This document shows, one piece after another, positions 8,767 to 17,614 of a stretch of DNA of 64,000 nucleotides. Made by a program: the position numbers and the translations under genes. Source of the stretch: Cellulosimicrobium protaetiae (lineage in GTDB: Bacteria > Actinomycetota > Actinomycetes > Actinomycetales > Cellulomonadaceae). The stretch's first letter is position 1. Every line of letters starts with the position of its first letter. The stretch is taken from NCBI RefSeq assembly GCF_009708005.2, contig NZ_CP052757.1, forward strand, positions 1,302,001-1,366,000. The letters run 5' to 3'. The notes beneath the pieces are model-generated. The model worked only from the letters and a program-made list of their open reading frames with translations. It was not told where the DNA came from and did no database searches.

Positions 8767-10181
8767 AGCCCGTGCTGCTGCTCGATGTCGTCGGGCTCAC
8801 CTCGACCGCGCTCGCGCACATGCCGCGCCTGCGCCAGCTCGCCGCGAGCGGGTGGCAGTCCGAGCTCGCGACCGTGCTGCCCGCGGTGACGTGCAGCGTC
8901 CAGGCCACGATGACGACCGGGCTCAGCCCGTCGCAGCACGGGATCGTCGGGAACGGCTGGTACTTCCGCGAGCTCGGCGACGTGTACCTGTGGCGGCAGC
9001 ACGCCCGGCTCGTCGAGGGCGAGAAGCTGTGGGAGGCCGCGCGCCGCGCACGCCGCGAGTACTCGTCGGCGAACGTGTGCTGGTGGAACGCGATGGGCAT
9101 GACGACCGACGTCACCGTCACGCCGCGACCGATCTACCACGCCGACGGTCGCAAGTCCCCGGACGCGTACGTGCGCCCGCCGGCGCTGCACGACGACCTC
9201 GTCGGCCGGTTCGGCGAGTTCCCCCTGTTCACGTACTGGGGTCCGACGGCGGACATCTCCTCGTCGCGGTGGATCGTCGACGCGACCCGGCACGTGCTCC
9301 GGACGCACGCCCCGGATCTCACGATGGCGTACGTCCCGCACCTCGACTACGACCTCCAGCGGTTCGGGCCGACGTCCCCGCAGGCCGACGCCGCCGCGGC
9401 CGAGCTCGACGCGACGCTCGCCCCCCTGCTCGACGACGCCGCGAACCAGGGCGTCACCGTCCTCGTGGTCTCCGAGTACGGCATCGCGGACGTTGACACC
9501 CCCGTGCACCTCAACCGCATCCTGCGCCGCGAGGGCCTGCTCGAGGTCTACGTGCAGGACGGCAAGGAGCAGCTCGACCCGTGGACGTCGCGCGCGTTCG
9601 CCGTCGCGGACCACCAGGTCGCGCACGTCTACCTGGGGGACCAGCACGACCCCGCGCTCAAGCGTCGCGTCACCGACCTGCTGCGCGGCGTCCCGGGCGT
9701 CGACGAGGTGCTCGACCGCGAGGCGCAGGCCCGGTACGGGCTCGACCACGAGCGCTCGGGAGACCTCGTCGTCGTCGCCGAGCCGGGCGCCTGGTTCACG
9801 TACTACTTCTGGCTCGACGACGCGCGCGCGCCGGAGTACGCGCGCGGCGTCGACATCCACCGCAAGCCGGGCTACGACCCCGCCGAGCTGTTCTTCGACC
9901 CCGCGGACAAGCTGGCGAAGGCGAAGGCCGGTCTCAACCTCGTGAAGAAGAAGGTCGGCCTGCGGTACGCGATGAGCACGGTCCCGCTCGACGCCTCGTA
10001 CGTGAAGGGCTCGCACGGCCGGCTCCCGGTCTCGTCGGCCGACACCCCCCTCGTGCTGTGCTCCGACGCCGAGGTGCCGGCGTCGGTCGCGGGGATCGTG
10101 GAGAGCGGTTCGGGACAGGTCCCGGCCGCGGCGATCAAGGGCCTCGTGCTGGAGCTGCAAGGGCTCGGCGTCCGGGTCTGA
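8763..10181 (+). CDS. eboF: EboF, alkaline-phosphatase-superfamily nucleotide pyrophosphatase/phosphodiesterase
   Basis: This 472-residue protein belongs to the alkaline phosphatase superfamily. The N-terminal LLLDVVGLTS supplies the first metal aspartate, VTCSVQATMTTG the threonine nucleophile region, HGIVGNGWYF the substrate strand, YVPHLDYDLQRFG the Asp/His metal pair, and VVSEYG with ADHQVAHVY later metal residues. Such enzymes hydrolyse phosphodiester or phosphomonoester bonds using two zinc ions. No signal peptide is visible. The ATG overlaps the eboE stop, with AGGAGG just upstream. As the last gene of the ebo-type operon it could remove a phosphate or nucleotide from the product; the substrate is unknown. 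Confidence 0.85.
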   Translation: MKPVLLLDVVGLTSTALAHMPRLRQLAASGWQSELATVLPAVTCSVQATMTTGLSPSQHGIVGNGWYFRELGDVYLWRQHARLVEGEKLWEAARRARREYSSANVCWWNAMGMTTDVTVTPRPIYHADGRKSPDAYVRPPALHDDLVGRFGEFPLFTYWGPTADISSSRWIVDATRHVLRTHAPDLTMAYVPHLDYDLQRFGPTSPQADAAAAELDATLAPLLDDAANQGVTVLVVSEYGIADVDTPVHLNRILRREGLLEVYVQDGKEQLDPWTSRAFAVADHQVAHVYLGDQHDPALKRRVTDLLRGVPGVDEVLDREAQARYGLDHERSGDLVVVAEPGAWFTYYFWLDDARAPEYARGVDIHRKPGYDPAELFFDPADKLAKAKAGLNLVKKKVGLRYAMSTVPLDASYVKGSHGRLPVSSADTPLVLCSDAEVPASVAGIVESGSGQVPAAAIKGLVLELQGLGVRV

Positions 10182-10201
10182 CCTGGGAGGACGCCGGGTC
10201 C

Positions 10202-11428
10202 CTACCGGGCGAGACGCTCGTCGAGCCAGTCGAACATGCGCTGCTCGGTGAGGGCGCGGGCGAGAGGCTGGCAGTGCGCGCTCGCGCCCTCGTCGTCGCT
10301 GAAGGTGACGAGGGTCGCGCCCGGCACGAGCCCGGCGAGTCGTTCCGACTGCCCGGGCCAGAACTGCTCGTCCTCGGGGCTCGTGACGAGCAGCGGCGTC
10401 GTGACCTGTCCGGCGACGTCGGAGGCGTCGTACCGGCGGACCTCGCGCAAGGTCGCGGCGTACCCGTCGACGCCGTACGGCCGCGCGCGGAAGCGCCACG
10501 TCCGCGCGGTGCCCTTCGAGAAGCGCATCCCCAGCTCCATGTCACGGTCGAAGGCGCGGTCGTCGCCCTTGTCGAGCAGCTTCAGCAGGCTCTTGGGCAC
10601 CTCGCGCTCCCACGAGGCCGCGACGGCCAGCACGCCCGGGTCGACGACGGCAGCCGCCGGGCGGTGCTCGAACGCGAGCGCGCGCGTGACCCAGTAGCCG
10701 GCCTGGCTGATCCCGTACACCGCGACACGGTCCGCGTCGACGTCGGGCCGGGCGACGACGGCGTCGAGCACCGGCGTGAGGACCGCCTCGAAGTCGGGGC
10801 GGAACGGGACGCCGTGCTCGAAGAGCATCGACTGCTGGCCGGGGCCGTCGAACACGAGGGCGTGGTACCCCCGGCGCAGGGCCCCGGACACGCACGCGGA
10901 CCAGAGCGCCGTCGTCGAGCCGTCCGAGCCGTTGACGGCGACGAGCGTAGGCCGTGGCTCGTCGGACGAGCCCGGCGCCCGGAAGAACCACCCGGGCAGC
11001 GTGGCGCCCTCGTAGGGGAGGGCCACGCGCTCGACCTCGAGGTCGACGAGGTCGACCCAACGGTCCCACGCGGCGCGGTGCTTGCGGAACGTCGGCAGGA
11101 GCAGCTCGTCGTCGTCGAGCGCCGCGACCGCGTTCACCGCCACGGCGAGGTAGGCCGACGCGCGCAGGAACGCGGAGGCCCCGCTGACGCGGTGCCCGGC
11201 CGCGGCCGACGACTCGCCCAGGGCGGCGACCCGGTCGCCGAGCGCGTCCCAGGCGCGGAACCACGCGCGGTGGTCCGTCCCGACGTCGGCGACGGCGGCG
11301 AGGACCTCGCCCACGTCCGCGGCGCCCGAGAACGCGGCGCCGAGGACCGTGCGGATCTCGTAGTCGACGTCGGCGTCGTGGGAGAACCGTCCGGAGAGGC
11401 TGCTCCGGTGCGTGCCGTGCCCGGGCAT
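10202..11428 (-). CDS. Alpha/beta hydrolase (2,6-dihydropseudooxynicotine-hydrolase-like)
   Basis: This 408-residue protein has an N-terminal helical region (1-140) and a C-terminal alpha/beta-hydrolase domain with nucleophile elbow GISQAGYW, an oxyanion strand VAVNGSDGSTTALW, a likely acid in TSPEDEQFWPGQ and a C-terminal His region (SAHCQPLA). This layout matches the DUF1100/FrsA-like group that includes 2,6-dihydropseudooxynicotine hydrolase, enzymes splitting C-C or ester bonds. AGGGGG lies 5 bases before the ATG. It converges on eboF with 20 bases between the stops and is probably an independent unit. The substrate cannot be read from sequence. Confidence 0.8.
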   Translation of the reverse strand: MPGHGTHRSSLSGRFSHDADVDYEIRTVLGAAFSGAADVGEVLAAVADVGTDHRAWFRAWDALGDRVAALGESSAAAGHRVSGASAFLRASAYLAVAVNAVAALDDDELLLPTFRKHRAAWDRWVDLVDLEVERVALPYEGATLPGWFFRAPGSSDEPRPTLVAVNGSDGSTTALWSACVSGALRRGYHALVFDGPGQQSMLFEHGVPFRPDFEAVLTPVLDAVVARPDVDADRVAVYGISQAGYWVTRALAFEHRPAAAVVDPGVLAVAASWEREVPKSLLKLLDKGDDRAFDRDMELGMRFSKGTARTWRFRARPYGVDGYAATLREVRRYDASDVAGQVTTPLLVTSPEDEQFWPGQSERLAGLVPGATLVTFSDDEGASAHCQPLARALTEQRMFDWLDERLAR

Positions 11429-11537
11429 GGTGGCCCCCTGCGGTCGTCGGTCTGTACGGGATCCTCTCCAGGCTAGGAGCCTCCCGTCCGCTCCGCGCGG
11501 GCTGGCTCCCCGGGGGGGCCGGTCTCGGCCGGGGAGG

Positions 11538-11565
11538 TTGACACGCGGGACGATTGAGCGAGGAT
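11538..11565 (+). promoter_or_regulatory. Promoter of the DUF1801 gene
   Basis: TTGACA (11538-11543) and GAGGAT (11560-11565) are 16 bases apart. The predicted start near 11572 leaves a leader of about 30 nt before the ATG at 11602 and excludes the upstream TTG at 11554 as a translation start. Confidence 0.5.
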
Positions 11566-11601
11566 CGTGACGACGACCAGGAGAAGAGGATCACGACGCC
11601 C

Positions 11602-11958
11602 ATGACGACCCCGGCCGACCACGACGCCTACATCGCCGCGGCACCCGAGGCCTTCCGGCCCTCGCTGACCCGCCTGCGCACGATCCTGTCCCGCGTCCTC
11701 CCGGAGGCGGAGGAGATCGTGGCCTACGACATGCCGGGGTTCAGCATCGGCGGCTCGGTCGTCGCGAGCTACGCGGCGTTCAGCCGGCAGTGCGGCCTGT
11801 ACCTCCTCCCGGAGGCCGTCGCCGAGCACGCCGAAGAGATCGCGGCCTCCGGTCTCCGGTCGACCAAGACCGGCGTCACCTTCTCGCCGAGCAGGCCGAT
11901 CCCGGACGACCTCGTCGAGCGGCTGGCGCGGTCGTCGCGAGACGCTGCCGCGGGCTAG
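11602..11958 (+). CDS. DUF1801 domain protein (iron-chaperone/YdhG-like)
   Basis: This 118-residue protein matches the DUF1801/SHOCT-unrelated YdhG fold: the start DHDAYIAAAPEAFRPSLTRL, the central EIVAYDMPGFSIGG and the C-terminal TKTGVTFSPSRPIPDDLVERL. Members are small cytosolic proteins, some compared with frataxin-like iron chaperones, with no proven function here. The ATG at 11602 was chosen because the promoter at 11538-11565 would place the upstream TTG before the transcript start, and AGGAGAAGAGGA lies 11 bases before the ATG. It is a single-gene unit. Confidence 0.85.
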   Translation: MTTPADHDAYIAAAPEAFRPSLTRLRTILSRVLPEAEEIVAYDMPGFSIGGSVVASYAAFSRQCGLYLLPEAVAEHAEEIAASGLRSTKTGVTFSPSRPIPDDLVERLARSSRDAAAG

Positions 11959-12027
11959 ACGACATCACACCGAGCCAGCACGAGCCCTGCTCCGTCCGCG
12001 GGGCGTGCGCACCCTCCGAGGGGCGCG

Positions 12028-12717
12028 TCAGTCGTCGTCCTCGTCCGGGAGCGCGACGAGGAGGTCGAGGTGCAGGCCGAGGACGGTGCCGTCCGCCGCG
12101 ACGGTGCGCACGAGCGGGTAGAAGCCGTCGCCCCACCCCGAGTGGGAGATCACGACGTTCTCGCCGTCCCGCGCGCCCGGGAGCAGGATGTTCGCCGACC
12201 CCTCGCGCAGGTGGTCGGGAGAGTCCGTGAGCGCGAACCAGCTCGTGTCCGTGCCGTCGTCGAAGACCTCCTCGTACCAGTCGCCGTCCGGCATGAGGCG
12301 CGCGACGGCGTCGGCGTCCGCGAACGCGACGGTCCCGGCGTCGACCGGCACGCCGAACGCCGCGCCGGCCTCGGGCGGCCCGTCGGCACCCTCGGGCACG
12401 ACCGGCTCGACGGCCGCCACCTCGCCGTCGGCGAGCACGACGCTCAGGTACGCCTCGCGCAGGTGGGAGCCGTCCTGCTCGTCGGAGACGTCGGCGACGG
12501 TGACGCGCACGGGGTACCGGCCCGGCTCCACCTGGACGACGAGACCCTCGCCGAGCAGCGTGAACGGGTCCGACGCCTCGAGCCGGCCGCTGGGCAGGAC
12601 GAGCTCGCCCAGGTCGTGCACGGTGAGGCGCAGGCCGGGGCTCCCGGCGGGCCCCGTCCCCGCGGCGGGGCCGGGGCGCAGGGCGAAGAAGGTGTCAGGG
12701 GCGGGGAAGTCGCTCAC
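12028..12717 (-). CDS. DUF4241 domain protein
   Basis: This 229-residue acidic protein fits the DUF4241 pattern: LPSGRLEASDPFTLL near the N-terminus, PGRYPVRVTVADV, an EAYLSVVLADGEV strand, a middle GVPVDAGTVAFADADA and the C-terminal SGWGDGFYPLVRTVAADG. The family is usually described as uncharacterised and often sits near immunity-type proteins; nothing here proves a role. The start is the GTG at 12717. A TACGCT hexamer lies six bases before it on the minus strand, which suggests a leaderless mRNA. No obvious partner gene. Confidence 0.82.
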   Translation of the reverse strand: MSDFPAPDTFFALRPGPAAGTGPAGSPGLRLTVHDLGELVLPSGRLEASDPFTLLGEGLVVQVEPGRYPVRVTVADVSDEQDGSHLREAYLSVVLADGEVAAVEPVVPEGADGPPEAGAAFGVPVDAGTVAFADADAVARLMPDGDWYEEVFDDGTDTSWFALTDSPDHLREGSANILLPGARDGENVVISHSGWGDGFYPLVRTVAADGTVLGLHLDLLVALPDEDDD

Positions 12718-12811
12718 GCCGCGAGCGTATCCGCCGCCCGCTGCTCAGGCCCCCTCGAGCCCCCTCGGACCCACCCGTGCCCCTCGTAGCCCCCCGACAC
12801 CCAGGACGCGG

Positions 12812-12845
12812 CGAGGGCCGCCACCCGGACGGGTGACGGCCCTCG
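12812..12845 (-). terminator. Hairpin terminator of the subtilase gene
   Basis: CGAGGGCCGCCACCC and GGGTGACGGCCCTCG pair at 14 of 15 positions around a GGAC loop, starting 16 bases after the subtilase stop codon. There is no U-tract, as is common at this GC content. Confidence 0.75.
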
Positions 12846-12860
12846 TGGAGCGGCGCAGGA

Positions 12861-15800
12861 CTACGAGCAGCTCAGCGCGTCGAAGTCCGCGTCGTAGGTC
12901 GTCGTGATCTCCTCGCCGTCGATCTCGGCGGTGAGCGTCGCGGTCACGGAGCCCGCGTCGAACGACGCGGAGCGCGACGAGAACGACTGGTAGGCGTTCT
13001 TGCCGTCCTTGACGTTCGGGAACGTCTTCTCGCCGTACGGCGTGGTGACCACGACGTCGGCCGTCGCGCCCGACTCGTTGAGCACGCGGACCGCGACGTG
13101 CGCCTTGCCGCCGAGGCAGCGCGCCTCCGCGGTGACCGTCGCGTCGACGACGGCGGACGTCGTGACGTCCACGGTCTGCCAGCGCTTGGTCGCCGTCGCG
13201 TTGTGCAGGTGCAGCAGCAGGAGCTTGCCGCTGCCCGCCTCGGCCGCGGCCTGCGAGCGGTGCACCGGGATCGACGCGTCGTCCGCCCCGATGTACACGA
13301 GCTGGTCGCCGCCCTCGAACCAGTAGGCCGGGTCGTACGGGTCACCCGTGAACGTCTCGGTCGCGTCGACGAGCTGGTCGGCGGCCTGCGAGTACGGCGA
13401 GTACGTGAGGACCTGGAACGTCGGCACGTCGCCCTCCTCGATGCCGAGCGACCCGATGCCCACGGGGAGGACGACGACGTTGTTGTCGAACACGGAGGTG
13501 TCGACGTTCCCCCACAGCGTGTTGATCGGCTGGAGGTCGACGTTGTCGCCGGCCTCGTACGCGGTGCCGTCCGGGGCGGTCCAGTCCTTGAGCGTGAACG
13601 TCGCCGCGAGGGTCAGGTCCGTCTCGCTGTTGTACTTGATCGCCGCGACCTCGAAGTCGGCGGAACCGTCGGAGTCGACGTCGACCTCGACCGCGGGGAT
13701 CGAGACCGAGCCGAGGCTCGCCCACTGCCCGTCGACCGCGACGCCGATGCCGATGACGCCGTCCGCGGGGTCGCCTCCTGCCGCGGCGACCTGCGGCGCC
13801 GTCGACGAGAAGCCGACCGCGCGCACGTCCGCCGCCGCGATCGCGGACGCCGAGGCGCCGACCGCCGCGTCCGCCTCGAGGCGCGGGCTCGTCGTCTTGA
13901 GCTCGAACGGGGCGACGAGCGAGTACCAGCCGCCCGACGCCACGCCGCGGCCGTCGAGGCCGAGGTCGGCGGTGTCCGCCGAACCCGGGAAGGCGACGTC
14001 GTCGCCGGTCAGGTCGCTCACCAGCTTCGGCGACGCCTGGACGGGGACGCGGAGCTCGGAGCCCCCGTCGGTCGGGGTGAGCACCACGCGACCGCTGACC
14101 GACGACACGAAGTCGCGCGGCACGCCGAGACCGGAGTCGGCCGACGACGTCGGGTCGAGCTCCTTGGCGAGCGTCGCGGGGTCCGCGGTGAGCGTCACGG
14201 TCACGACCGTGCGCTGCCCCGCGGGGACGGTGACCGACGCCGGGGCGACCGACACGGTCGCGCCGCCCGCGGTGCTGGACTGCGCGAAGCTCGTCGCGTA
14301 CGTCTTCGGGGCGTCGCCCGTGTTCTGCACGGTCACGGTCTTGCGCACCGTCACGGTGTCCGCGCCGACGGGCACGACGCCGAACGCCACGGACACCTGG
14401 TCGGAGTCCTGCGACGCGTAGGCGAGGGTCGAGTTCGTCGCGGCGTCGACGGCGTCGACGCGCCCGGAGCCCACGCGCTCGGGGCCGTAGGCGGTCCCGG
14501 TGCCCGACGGGCCCGTGAAGACGTCGTGCGTCGCGGTGTTCATGACCGACGCCTTGACCTCGGCCGGCGCCCAGCCCGGGTGGGCCTCCTTGACGAGCGC
14601 AGCGATGCCGGCGACGTGCGGCGTCGCCATGGACGTGCCGGACTTGATGCTCGCGCCGTCGAGGCGACCGGACGCGACGGACGCGATCCCCGTGCCGGGG
14701 GCCGCGACGTCGGGCTTGGCGATGCCGAGCGAGCCGTGCACGCCGCGCGACGACCCGCTGTTGAGCGTGTCGCCGATCTCCGGGATCGAGACGAACGACG
14801 AGAGCGCGAGCGACGGGCCGATCGTCATCGTGACCTCGCCGGCCTCGATCGCCGGGCGCAGGGCGTCGTGGCTCGGCCCGGTGAGCTGTGCGCCGGGGAT
14901 GCCGGCGTTCCCGGCGATGCCGGCGACGAACGAGTCGAGCTCGGAGGAGAGCAGCACGCCGACCGCGCCCGCGGCCTGCGCGTTGTTGAACCGCGCGCCG
15001 CTGCCGCACGCGCGCGTCGCGTCGTCGTCGTCCCAGTACAGGAACGCGATCTTGCCCGCGACCGCCGCGGCCTGCTCCGGCGTGAACGCCTGGCACCCGT
15101 CGACGTCGCCCCCGAGGAACGCGACCGGGGCGGTCACGTCCGCACCGCCCGCGTAGTTCACCGAGTTCTGGGCCGGGTAGGTGCCCACGAGCGACTCCGG
15201 GGCCTCGACGCGCACCGCGTCGAACGTCTGGGTGTCGCCGACCGAGTTCGCGACCGTGAGGGCGGTCCGCGCGTTGCCGGGCGAGCCGCCGACGTCGGTC
15301 ACGTCGCCCGCGTTGCCCGACGCGATGACGGACAGCGTGCCGAGGCGCGAGAGCTGGTCGATGAACAGGTTCTCCGGGTCGTCCGCGGGCGAGCCGTCGG
15401 AGCCGAGGGAGAGGTTGACGATGTCGAGGCGGTCGGACAGGTCGCCGTCGCCGTTCGGGTCGGCCGCCCACTCGAGCGCGTCGACGACGACGCCCGTCGA
15501 GCCGCCGAGGTCGCCGAACACCTTCAGCGCGTAGATGCCCGCCTCGGGCGCCGAGCCCGGGCCGACCTGCCAGTCGGAGATGTCCGTGAGCGTCGAGTAG
15601 TCGCCGTCGAACGTCTCGCCGTCCGCGGTGACGCCGTACGCCGCCGTCGTGCCCGCGACGTGCGAGCCGTGGCCCGAGCCGACCGAGTCGAGCGAGTCGA
15701 TGGGGTTCTCGTCGGGCGTCGGCACGAGCGTCGTGCCGGGGACGGTGCCGCTCGCGTCGTAGTCGTACCCCGCGAAGTCGTGCCCGCCGAGGTACTTCAG

Positions 15801-16478
15801 CTCGTCGAACGTGCCGTCGGGCACCGGGCCGGTGCCGCGGTCGCCGTACGCCTCGTCGAACGCCTCCTGCGTGCCGGGGCCGCCGAACGCCTTGTGCGTG
15901 TAGTCGACGCCCGTGTCGATGATGCCGATCCGCACGCCCTCGCCGGTGAGGCCCGTGCTCTGCCACGTCTCGAGCGCCCGCGTGAACACGTCCGTGCCCT
16001 TGTTCGCCGGCTTCTTGGGGATGATCCGGTAGACCGTGACGACCGAGGCGTCGCGCGCGAGGTCGCGCACCCGGGCCGCGTCGCCCGTGACGACGACGCC
16101 CGCGACGAGCGTGCTCGTCACCGACACCTGCTGCGGGTCGCGCGCGCCGGCGCTGCGGGCGGTCGCCTGCTGCGGGACGACGTCGTCCGCGAGCTGTGCG
16201 ACCTCCTGCGCGTTGGCCTCGACCTCGTCCGGGCTCGCGCCCTGCGCCGCGAGGTCGACCGCCGACGGAGCGTCGAGCTCGACGAACGCCGTCACCGTGC
16301 CGGTCGCCTTCGCGAGCGACGGGGCGACCTTGTCGGTCGGGGCGAGCGACTCGCCCGACTGCACGCCGAGGTCGGGGGCGGGTGGTGGGTCCGCGGCGGC
16401 GGGTGCGGCAGCAGCCGCGACGACCGCGAGGCTCGCGGCGGCGGCAGTCAGTGACACGGGCAGAGAACGGTGCTTCAT
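12861..16478 (-). CDS. Secreted S8 subtilisin-like serine protease
   Basis: This 1205-residue exported protease has a signal peptide (KHR start, hydrophobic Ala-rich core, AAA cleavage region near residue 29), an I9-type propeptide (about 45-155), an S8 catalytic domain (about 170-640) with Asp188 (IGIIDTGVDYTHK), His273 (GHGSHVAGT), oxyanion Asn389 (ASGNAGD) and Ser616 (SGTSMATPHVAG), a PA domain inserted at about 430-560, then Fn3-like and other beta domains to the C-terminus. It should degrade extracellular protein. I prefer the ATG at 16478 (GGGGAG 10 bases upstream) to the GTG at 16484. It is divergent from a secreted crystallin/I36-like protein that could be its inhibitor. Confidence 0.93.
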   Translation of the reverse strand: MKHRSLPVSLTAAAASLAVVAAAAAPAAADPPPAPDLGVQSGESLAPTDKVAPSLAKATGTVTAFVELDAPSAVDLAAQGASPDEVEANAQEVAQLADDVVPQQATARSAGARDPQQVSVTSTLVAGVVVTGDAARVRDLARDASVVTVYRIIPKKPANKGTDVFTRALETWQSTGLTGEGVRIGIIDTGVDYTHKAFGGPGTQEAFDEAYGDRGTGPVPDGTFDELKYLGGHDFAGYDYDASGTVPGTTLVPTPDENPIDSLDSVGSGHGSHVAGTTAAYGVTADGETFDGDYSTLTDISDWQVGPGSAPEAGIYALKVFGDLGGSTGVVVDALEWAADPNGDGDLSDRLDIVNLSLGSDGSPADDPENLFIDQLSRLGTLSVIASGNAGDVTDVGGSPGNARTALTVANSVGDTQTFDAVRVEAPESLVGTYPAQNSVNYAGGADVTAPVAFLGGDVDGCQAFTPEQAAAVAGKIAFLYWDDDDATRACGSGARFNNAQAAGAVGVLLSSELDSFVAGIAGNAGIPGAQLTGPSHDALRPAIEAGEVTMTIGPSLALSSFVSIPEIGDTLNSGSSRGVHGSLGIAKPDVAAPGTGIASVASGRLDGASIKSGTSMATPHVAGIAALVKEAHPGWAPAEVKASVMNTATHDVFTGPSGTGTAYGPERVGSGRVDAVDAATNSTLAYASQDSDQVSVAFGVVPVGADTVTVRKTVTVQNTGDAPKTYATSFAQSSTAGGATVSVAPASVTVPAGQRTVVTVTLTADPATLAKELDPTSSADSGLGVPRDFVSSVSGRVVLTPTDGGSELRVPVQASPKLVSDLTGDDVAFPGSADTADLGLDGRGVASGGWYSLVAPFELKTTSPRLEADAAVGASASAIAAADVRAVGFSSTAPQVAAAGGDPADGVIGIGVAVDGQWASLGSVSIPAVEVDVDSDGSADFEVAAIKYNSETDLTLAATFTLKDWTAPDGTAYEAGDNVDLQPINTLWGNVDTSVFDNNVVVLPVGIGSLGIEEGDVPTFQVLTYSPYSQAADQLVDATETFTGDPYDPAYWFEGGDQLVYIGADDASIPVHRSQAAAEAGSGKLLLLHLHNATATKRWQTVDVTTSAVVDATVTAEARCLGGKAHVAVRVLNESGATADVVVTTPYGEKTFPNVKDGKNAYQSFSSRSASFDAGSVTATLTAEIDGEEITTTYDADFDALSCS

Positions 16479-16624
16479 CGACACTCATCTCCCCGGCAGG
16501 GCCGGTTCGGCGAAGGGTTCGTGGATGGGTCCTTCCCAGCGGTCTCGCCCGGGTGGGACGGAGGCCACCCGAGCACGGTAACCAACGACACCCTGACCTG
16601 CCCAGCGGCGGGACTTCCGTACCG

Positions 16625-16653
16625 GAGACAACCGGTCCGCGCCGCCCTAGGAT
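16625..16653 (+). promoter_or_regulatory. Promoter of the crystallin-like gene
   Basis: GAGACA (16625-16630) and TAGGAT (16648-16653) are 17 bases apart. Transcription should begin near 16660. Just after that lies the inverted repeat CACGGGAC/GTCCCGTG (16665-16672 and 16679-16686), well placed as an operator or 5' hairpin. Confidence 0.5.
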
Positions 16654-16664
16654 GCGGGCGGGGT

Positions 16665-16686
16665 CACGGGACGTGGCCGTCCCGTG
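16665..16686. promoter_or_regulatory. Perfect 8-bp inverted repeat after the predicted start site
   Basis: CACGGGAC and GTCCCGTG are separated by six bases. The position at about +5 to +26 of the predicted transcript suggests a repressor site or a 5' mRNA hairpin; no regulator is encoded next to it. Confidence 0.35.
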
Positions 16687-16755
16687 GGAGTCCCCTTCCC
16701 GCGTCAGGTCCACGAGGTGCGAACCCGGGGGCGTGGCCCACGCAGAAGGAGAACC

Positions 16756-17466
16756 ATGACCAGATCCTCGCTCCGCGTCCTGTCCGCCGCGCTCGTCGCC
16801 GGGCTCGCCCTCTCGGCCGCGGCAGCGGCCCCCGCTCTCGCCTCGGAGCCGGACCTGCGCGTCGTGACGTGGGACCGGACCACCGACGCCGCCGACCCGG
16901 TCTCGACCGGGGAGAGCTGCGCGGTCCAGGCCCTGCCGGTCCTGCCCGGTGAGGACCCCGCCGACGTCCCGACCGCCCCCGAGACCTGCTTCGGGTCGCT
17001 CGAGGAGGCGCTCGAGTTCGCGTCGGGCGGCGAGGTCGCGGCGTCGCGGCTCGCCGACGCGACACGGGGCGACGTCGACGGCGTGGTCGCCGAGCTCAAC
17101 GCGGCGGCGACGGCCGCGCCGCGGCTCGCCGGCACGGAGCGGGCGGTGGCCGCGGCGCCCAGCTCGCTCGTCCTGGGGGTGCTCTGGCGCGACGCCAACT
17201 ACAAGGGTGCCTCCAAGGTGCTCTACGGGCAGGGCACCAACGGGTGCTACACCGGTTCTACGTACGGGTTCCCCAACCTGGCGAGCTTCCTCATGAACAA
17301 CGTGGTCACGTCCGCGACGAGCTACGCAGGGTGCTGGGTGACCCTCTACGACGCGTACAGCTACGCGGGGGCGAAGAAGAACTGCACGCCGCACTGCCCC
17401 ACGCTGGGCACGTTCGACAACAAGGCGTCCTCGGTCGTCTACCGCCCCGTGGGCCAGCTCGGCTGA
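16756..17466 (+). CDS. Secreted beta/gamma-crystallin-like protein, possible I36-type protease inhibitor
   Basis: This 236-residue protein has a clear signal peptide (RSSLRVLSAALVAGLALSAA, cleavage near ALAS) and a C-terminal domain of about 90 residues with crystallin/I36 features: LWRDANYKGASKVLY, a paired Cys pattern (NGCYTGS, AGCWVTLY, KKNCTPHC) and SYAGAKKNC. The middle (residues 30-140) looks like a Pro/Ala-rich linker with two more Cys. Family I36 contains the Streptomyces metalloproteinase inhibitor SMI, which has this fold. AAGGAG lies before the ATG at 16756. The gene is divergent from a secreted subtilase, so inhibition or protection is plausible but inferred. Confidence 0.78.
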   Translation: MTRSSLRVLSAALVAGLALSAAAAAPALASEPDLRVVTWDRTTDAADPVSTGESCAVQALPVLPGEDPADVPTAPETCFGSLEEALEFASGGEVAASRLADATRGDVDGVVAELNAAATAAPRLAGTERAVAAAPSSLVLGVLWRDANYKGASKVLYGQGTNGCYTGSTYGFPNLASFLMNNVVTSATSYAGCWVTLYDAYSYAGAKKNCTPHCPTLGTFDNKASSVVYRPVGQLG

Positions 17467-17614
17467 GGCCTCGTGCCGGGTGCGCCGGGTGCTTCCGGGT
17501 CGTCGTGCGGGACTGTGACGTGCGCCGCCATCCGGGGCAGGCGGGCCGTCCGCGCGTTACGGTCGGGGCGAGCCCGGGTCGGTCCGGGCACCCCGACGTC
17601 GAAGGAGATCTCGC

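Noticed and set aside
11554-11601. TTG start adding 16 residues to the DUF1801 protein
   Set aside because: It lies within the predicted promoter (-10 at 11560-11565).
13098-16454. A 1118-codon plus-strand frame opposite the subtilase
   Set aside because: It is an Arg/Asp/Val-rich mirror of GC-rich codons. The minus strand carries a full signal peptide and catalytic triad.
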